Source of the DNA: Micavibrio_A sp964423095
GTDB lineage: Bacteria; Pseudomonadota; Alphaproteobacteria; Micavibrionales; Micavibrionaceae
Length of the DNA: 26,410 nt
Assembly (NCBI GenBank): GCA_964423095.1
Contig: CAYRDI010000028.1
Span: 1-26,410 of the forward strand
Reading direction: 5' to 3'
Position numbers and translations under genes: made by a program. The notes beneath the pieces were generated by a model. It had not been told where the DNA came from. It ran no database searches and saw nothing but the letters and a program-made list of their open reading frames with translations. The stretch's first letter is position 1; each line of letters opens with the position of its first letter. This document shows, one piece after another, positions 23,307 through 26,410 of this stretch.

Positions 23307-25213
23307 AGCGCGGCATGGAATTTAAAATACCGTGGCATGCCTCCCTCGTTTACCGGAGCATGTTTTGCGTTTTGATTATGCTTGCCTTGATTATGGTTCT
23401 GACCGGTTGGTCAAGCATCGTATCGTTGAGGGAAGGAAAAATCAGCGATCTGGATTCTCAGACCCGCTATGTGGCAAGGATCAGTACACAGGCGCTTGCC
23501 CTTCCCATGTGGAATATCGACCATGCGCAGATCGTTCAGCAATTGAATGCCATAAAAGGCACACAAAATTTTTGCGGTGTTCGTGTTCTGGATGAAAACA
23601 AAAATATCTTTTCGGATGCAGGGTTTCCAACTTCTTTGGCCGAAGATCAATATGTTCACAGTGAAAGCATCAATTTTATAAACCCCAACAACCCGGGAAA
23701 TGCCGGAAGCCGCGTCGGAACACTTGAAATCTGCGTCAGCAAAGGCGGAATAGAACTCGAGATTACCGAATCCATCGAAGAAAAAATATGGTTGTTTTCA
23801 TTTATAACGCTTGCCGTTTTGGGGGCATTTTACATTTCTTTGCGGATTATCGTGAACCCGCTTTTGCATATCCAGAGTGCCATCGAACAATTGGGCGAAA
23901 GCATGAAACCGATCCGCGATCCGGAACTGACCCGAAAGAACGAAATCGGCGCGCTGTCGCATAGCTTTAACAGAATGATTATCGGTCTTTCAAAAACCTA
24001 TAACGCGTTAAAAATTGCCAAGGAAAATGCCGTCAAAGCCGGTCATGCGAAAGCCGAATTCCTGGCGAATATGAGTCATGAATTGCGTACACCGCTCAAC
24101 ATCATCATCGGCATGACGCAGATCGTACGGCAGCAAAGCCTTCCCCCGGCGCTCGAAGAATCTTTTTCTCTGATCCACCGTTCTTCACAGACGTTGCTGG
24201 ATATTGTGAATGACATCCTGGATCTCACCAAAATAGAGGCCGGAGAAATGCGTCTGGAAAGCATTGCGTTCAACATCAACGAAAAGATCGTTCATACAGC
24301 AGATGGATTAAAAACCCTTGCCTCACAAAAAGGTCTAACCCTTTTAACCGACATCGAGGACAATCATCATTTCGTAGTAGGAGATCCATTGCGGTTTGAG
24401 CGCATCATTATCAATCTGGTCAGCAATGCCATTCGTTACACAGACAAGGGAAGCATCACCGTAAAGACGCGGTTTGAATCCATCCGGTACAACCATGTCC
24501 GTTTTTATTGCGAAGTCATCGACACCGGAATCGGCATCTCACCGGAAAAACAGGACAAGGTTTTTGAAAAATTTACGCAAGCCGACACATCCACCACCCG
24601 CCGTTACGGCGGTACGGGGCTGGGTTTGACCATTACAAAGGAATTGATCGAGATGATGGGCGGCAAGATCGGCGTCAAAAGCGAAATCGGCAAAGGATCG
24701 AATTTCCATTTTGAAATGCCATTCGTCCTTTCGAACGAAGAACATGCAAAACGCAGCGAAAAGATCATGCACAAAACATGGGAAAAGCATTTATCCCATA
24801 CCATTCCGGCGCATGATGCCCGCATTCTTTTGGCCGAAGATAACGAGGTCAATCGTGTTTTCATGATCAAATTGCTGGAAAGCCAGGGATTGAACGATTG
24901 CACCTGTGTGGGCACAGGGCGCGAGGCGATCGAAAAGATTGCGGATGAAAAATTCGATCTGATCCTGATGGATTGCAACATGCCGGAGATGAGCGGTTAT
25001 GACGCCACCATCGAAATCCGCAAAATGGACGAGGCACGGGCAAAGAATGTCCCCATCATCGCTCTGACCGCCAATGCCATGCCCGAAGACAAGGATTATT
25101 GCATGAAAATAGGGATGAACGGTTATATCAGCAAACCATTCAAAATTCCCGAACTGCTTGCCGAAATTTCAAGCTGGATCGAGCTTAGCCCGCCCGCGCC
25201 GCCGTCGGCATAA
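23303..25213 (+). CDS. hybrid sensor histidine kinase with receiver, partner of the binding protein
   Basis: 636 residues. Order: transmembrane helix 1 (about 17-37), extracytoplasmic domain (about 40-160), transmembrane helix 2 (about 163-183), HAMP-like linker (about 184-235), HisKA with phospho-accepting His259 in MSHELRTP, HATPase with Asn375, DTGIGIS (407-413) and GTGLGL (437-442), and a C-terminal receiver with the acidic residues Glu512/Asp513, phospho-accepting Asp557 and Lys611. It has no Hpt, so a separate Hpt protein must carry phosphate on. The ATG overlaps the binding-protein stop (ATGA). The membrane-proximal input domain could read the bound form of that protein; this is inference from gene order. 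Its last 29 bases overlap dusB on the other strand. Confidence 0.93.
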   Translation: MKRGMEFKIPWHASLVYRSMFCVLIMLALIMVLTGWSSIVSLREGKISDLDSQTRYVARISTQALALPMWNIDHAQIVQQLNAIKGTQNFCGVRVLDENKNIFSDAGFPTSLAEDQYVHSESINFINPNNPGNAGSRVGTLEICVSKGGIELEITESIEEKIWLFSFITLAVLGAFYISLRIIVNPLLHIQSAIEQLGESMKPIRDPELTRKNEIGALSHSFNRMIIGLSKTYNALKIAKENAVKAGHAKAEFLANMSHELRTPLNIIIGMTQIVRQQSLPPALEESFSLIHRSSQTLLDIVNDILDLTKIEAGEMRLESIAFNINEKIVHTADGLKTLASQKGLTLLTDIEDNHHFVVGDPLRFERIIINLVSNAIRYTDKGSITVKTRFESIRYNHVRFYCEVIDTGIGISPEKQDKVFEKFTQADTSTTRRYGGTGLGLTITKELIEMMGGKIGVKSEIGKGSNFHFEMPFVLSNEEHAKRSEKIMHKTWEKHLSHTIPAHDARILLAEDNEVNRVFMIKLLESQGLNDCTCVGTGREAIEKIADEKFDLILMDCNMPEMSGYDATIEIRKMDEARAKNVPIIALTANAMPEDKDYCMKIGMNGYISKPFKIPELLAEISSWIELSPPAPPSA

Positions 25214-26192
25214 CCGCATCATCGCTGGACGAAAAAAACGCCCCTAGCGCGGCCTTGACGGTTTTCGGATCATCCATGCCGTTGATGGCCGCACACAATG
25301 TATCCGCCCCATCCAGCCCATCGCAATACCACCCGATATGTTTACGGGCAATGCCGACGGCCTTTGGCACGGGATAATAATCCAGCATGGAATCGTAATG
25401 ATCCAGAATGATTTTCAGGAGAGATTCTCCGGATGGCGGAGCGAAAACCGGGCGGCCCGCAAACGCATCCATGATGTCACGCACGAGCCATGGACGTCCA
25501 TAAACACCACGCCCCACCATAACGCCGTCCGCCCCCGATTTTTGCAATGCCTGCCTTGCAGCCTGTGGAGATTCAATATCGCCGTTCACGATCACGGGAA
25601 TGGAAACCGCGCCCTTGACGGCGGCCACCGCATCCCAGTCCGCCGCCCCGTTGTATAGTTGTTCCCGCGTGCGGCCATGGACAGTGATCATGCGCACACC
25701 CGCGTCCTGTGCCATACGCGCGAGCGCGGGCGCATTGATGGATTCACGATCCCAGCCAAGACGCATTTTGACCGTGACGGGAACATCGACGGCACGCACC
25801 GTTTCTTCCATGATACGCAACGCCAGCGGTTCGTCGCGCATTAAGGCAGAGCCCGCATAGTTTTTAACGACCTTCTTAACCGGACAGCCGAAATTAATGT
25901 CGATAATCGCTGCCCCGCGGCCCGCATGGATTTTGGCGGCTTCGGCCATCAGATCCGGTTCACACCCCGCCAGTTGCACGGCCACGGGAAATTCATCGGC
26001 ATGATTTAAATCCACCGCCGATGGATTGCGGCGGTATTCTTCGACCATCGGGCGGCTGGCGATCATTTCAGAAAAAACAAGGCCCGCCCCGAATTTACGG
26101 ACAAGACGCCGAAATGGCAAATCTGTTACGCCAGACATGGGGGCAAGAAAAACAGGTTCATCAATAGGGAGATTACCGAGCTTGAACCCCAC
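25185..26192 (-). CDS. dusB: tRNA-dihydrouridine synthase B
   Basis: 335 residues, normal length. It is an FMN enzyme that reduces specific uridines of tRNA to dihydrouridine in the cytoplasm. Motifs: FLAPMSGVTDLPFRRL (15-30), the INFGCPVKKV segment with catalytic Cys103 (99-108), VTVKMRLGWD, ITVHGRTREQLYNG and DGVMVGRGVYGRPWL. The start is GTG at 26192 with a GAAGGA site about 10 bases upstream. In many alphaproteobacteria dusB lies upstream of ntrBC; that order is not seen here. The C-terminal end overlaps the 3' end of the convergent kinase gene by 29 bases. Confidence 0.95.
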   Translation of the reverse strand: MGFKLGNLPIDEPVFLAPMSGVTDLPFRRLVRKFGAGLVFSEMIASRPMVEEYRRNPSAVDLNHADEFPVAVQLAGCEPDLMAEAAKIHAGRGAAIIDINFGCPVKKVVKNYAGSALMRDEPLALRIMEETVRAVDVPVTVKMRLGWDRESINAPALARMAQDAGVRMITVHGRTREQLYNGAADWDAVAAVKGAVSIPVIVNGDIESPQAARQALQKSGADGVMVGRGVYGRPWLVRDIMDAFAGRPVFAPPSGESLLKIILDHYDSMLDYYPVPKAVGIARKHIGWYCDGLDGADTLCAAINGMDDPKTVKAALGAFFSSSDDAVMPTAARAG

Positions 26193-26233
26193 GACAGGCA
26201 GTCCTTCTTTGTCCTGTTCAGGAAAAACGGTGT

Positions 26234-26410
26234 CTAGAATTCGACTTCCTTGGTTTCCACCACGCTGGAACCATCGGCGTTTTTACGCCCTTCTTGCGAA
26301 AGTTCCAGAACCACTTTGCCACCCCGCAGATTCACACCTTGCGGCAAACCGTTCAAGGGAATGCGGCGCGTAACCTTGTCCACTTCGCGGTACACGGGAA
26401 CCCATTGTTC
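26234..26410 (-). CDS. C-terminal end of an unrecognised protein (cut by the window edge)
   Basis: The last 58 residues of a minus-strand frame that is open from the window edge to a TAG at 26234-26236. It reads as beta-rich and charged, with RIPLNGLPQGVNLRGG and KVVLELSQEGR segments and the end VVETKEVEF. I do not recognise it. It lies 41 bases upstream of the dusB GTG on the same strand, so the two are probably cotranscribed. Confidence 0.6.
   Translation of the reverse strand, partial: EQWVPVYREVDKVTRRIPLNGLPQGVNLRGGKVVLELSQEGRKNADGSSVVETKEVEF

Noticed and set aside
1..26410. CRISPR arrays, tRNA or rRNA genes, IS elements, prophage genes
   Set aside because: No regularly spaced repeats, cloverleaf-like sequence, transposase or phage structural motifs were noticed by eye on either strand.

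Overview
This window is a stretch of alphaproteobacterial chromosome, moderately GC-rich and densely packed. Lineage evidence: the hdaA-type DnaA paralogue carries an N-terminal QIPFDL clamp motif; it sits in a DUF2066-perM-hdaA cluster; there is a tiny aa3-oxidase subunit IV-like peptide; type-4 UDG, ETF-QO and a TPR lipoprotein lie next to ispE. The family within the class (Rhodospirillales- or Micavibrio-like) is a guess. No rRNA, tRNA, CRISPR array, IS element or prophage was seen.

Layout. 1-3051 (minus): DUF2066 secreted protein, AI-2E/PerM permease and HdaA, tightly coupled and divergent from purM. 3112-4373 (plus): purM, then a 47-residue membrane peptide resembling cytochrome aa3 subunit IV. 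4491-7586 (plus): a large hybrid histidine kinase (DISM sensor, 7TM, HisKA, HATPase, receiver, Hpt). 7599-8021 (minus): ndk with a good promoter. 8022-9893: an AT-richer accessory patch between ndk and alaS with two convergent unrecognised genes. One resembles a divergent RelA/SpoT-type nucleotidyltransferase. The other is a small charged protein with a near-consensus promoter. They share one bidirectional terminator. 9894-12557 (minus): alaS. 12614-14152 (plus): HisN-type phosphatase plus DUF4197 lipoprotein. 14178-17101 (minus): Slt-type lytic transglycosylase and a type-4 UDG homologue lacking all expected Fe-S cysteines. 17191-22270 (plus): ETF-QO, TPR lipoprotein, ispE and a periplasmic TPR-like protein, ended by a strong terminator. 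22497-25213 (plus): a solute-binding protein translationally coupled to a second hybrid kinase. 25185-26192 (minus): dusB, whose 3' end overlaps that kinase. 26234-26410 (minus): the C-terminal end of an unknown gene.

Most genes are housekeeping: replication control, purine and isoprenoid synthesis, tRNA charging and modification, wall turnover, electron transfer. The parts most likely to be new are the 8.0-9.9 kb patch and the binding-protein/hybrid-kinase pair. Neither hybrid kinase has a response regulator with an output domain in the window, so their signals probably leave through a shared phosphorelay. No single system in the window is clearly undescribed; the RelA/SpoT-like gene is the best candidate.
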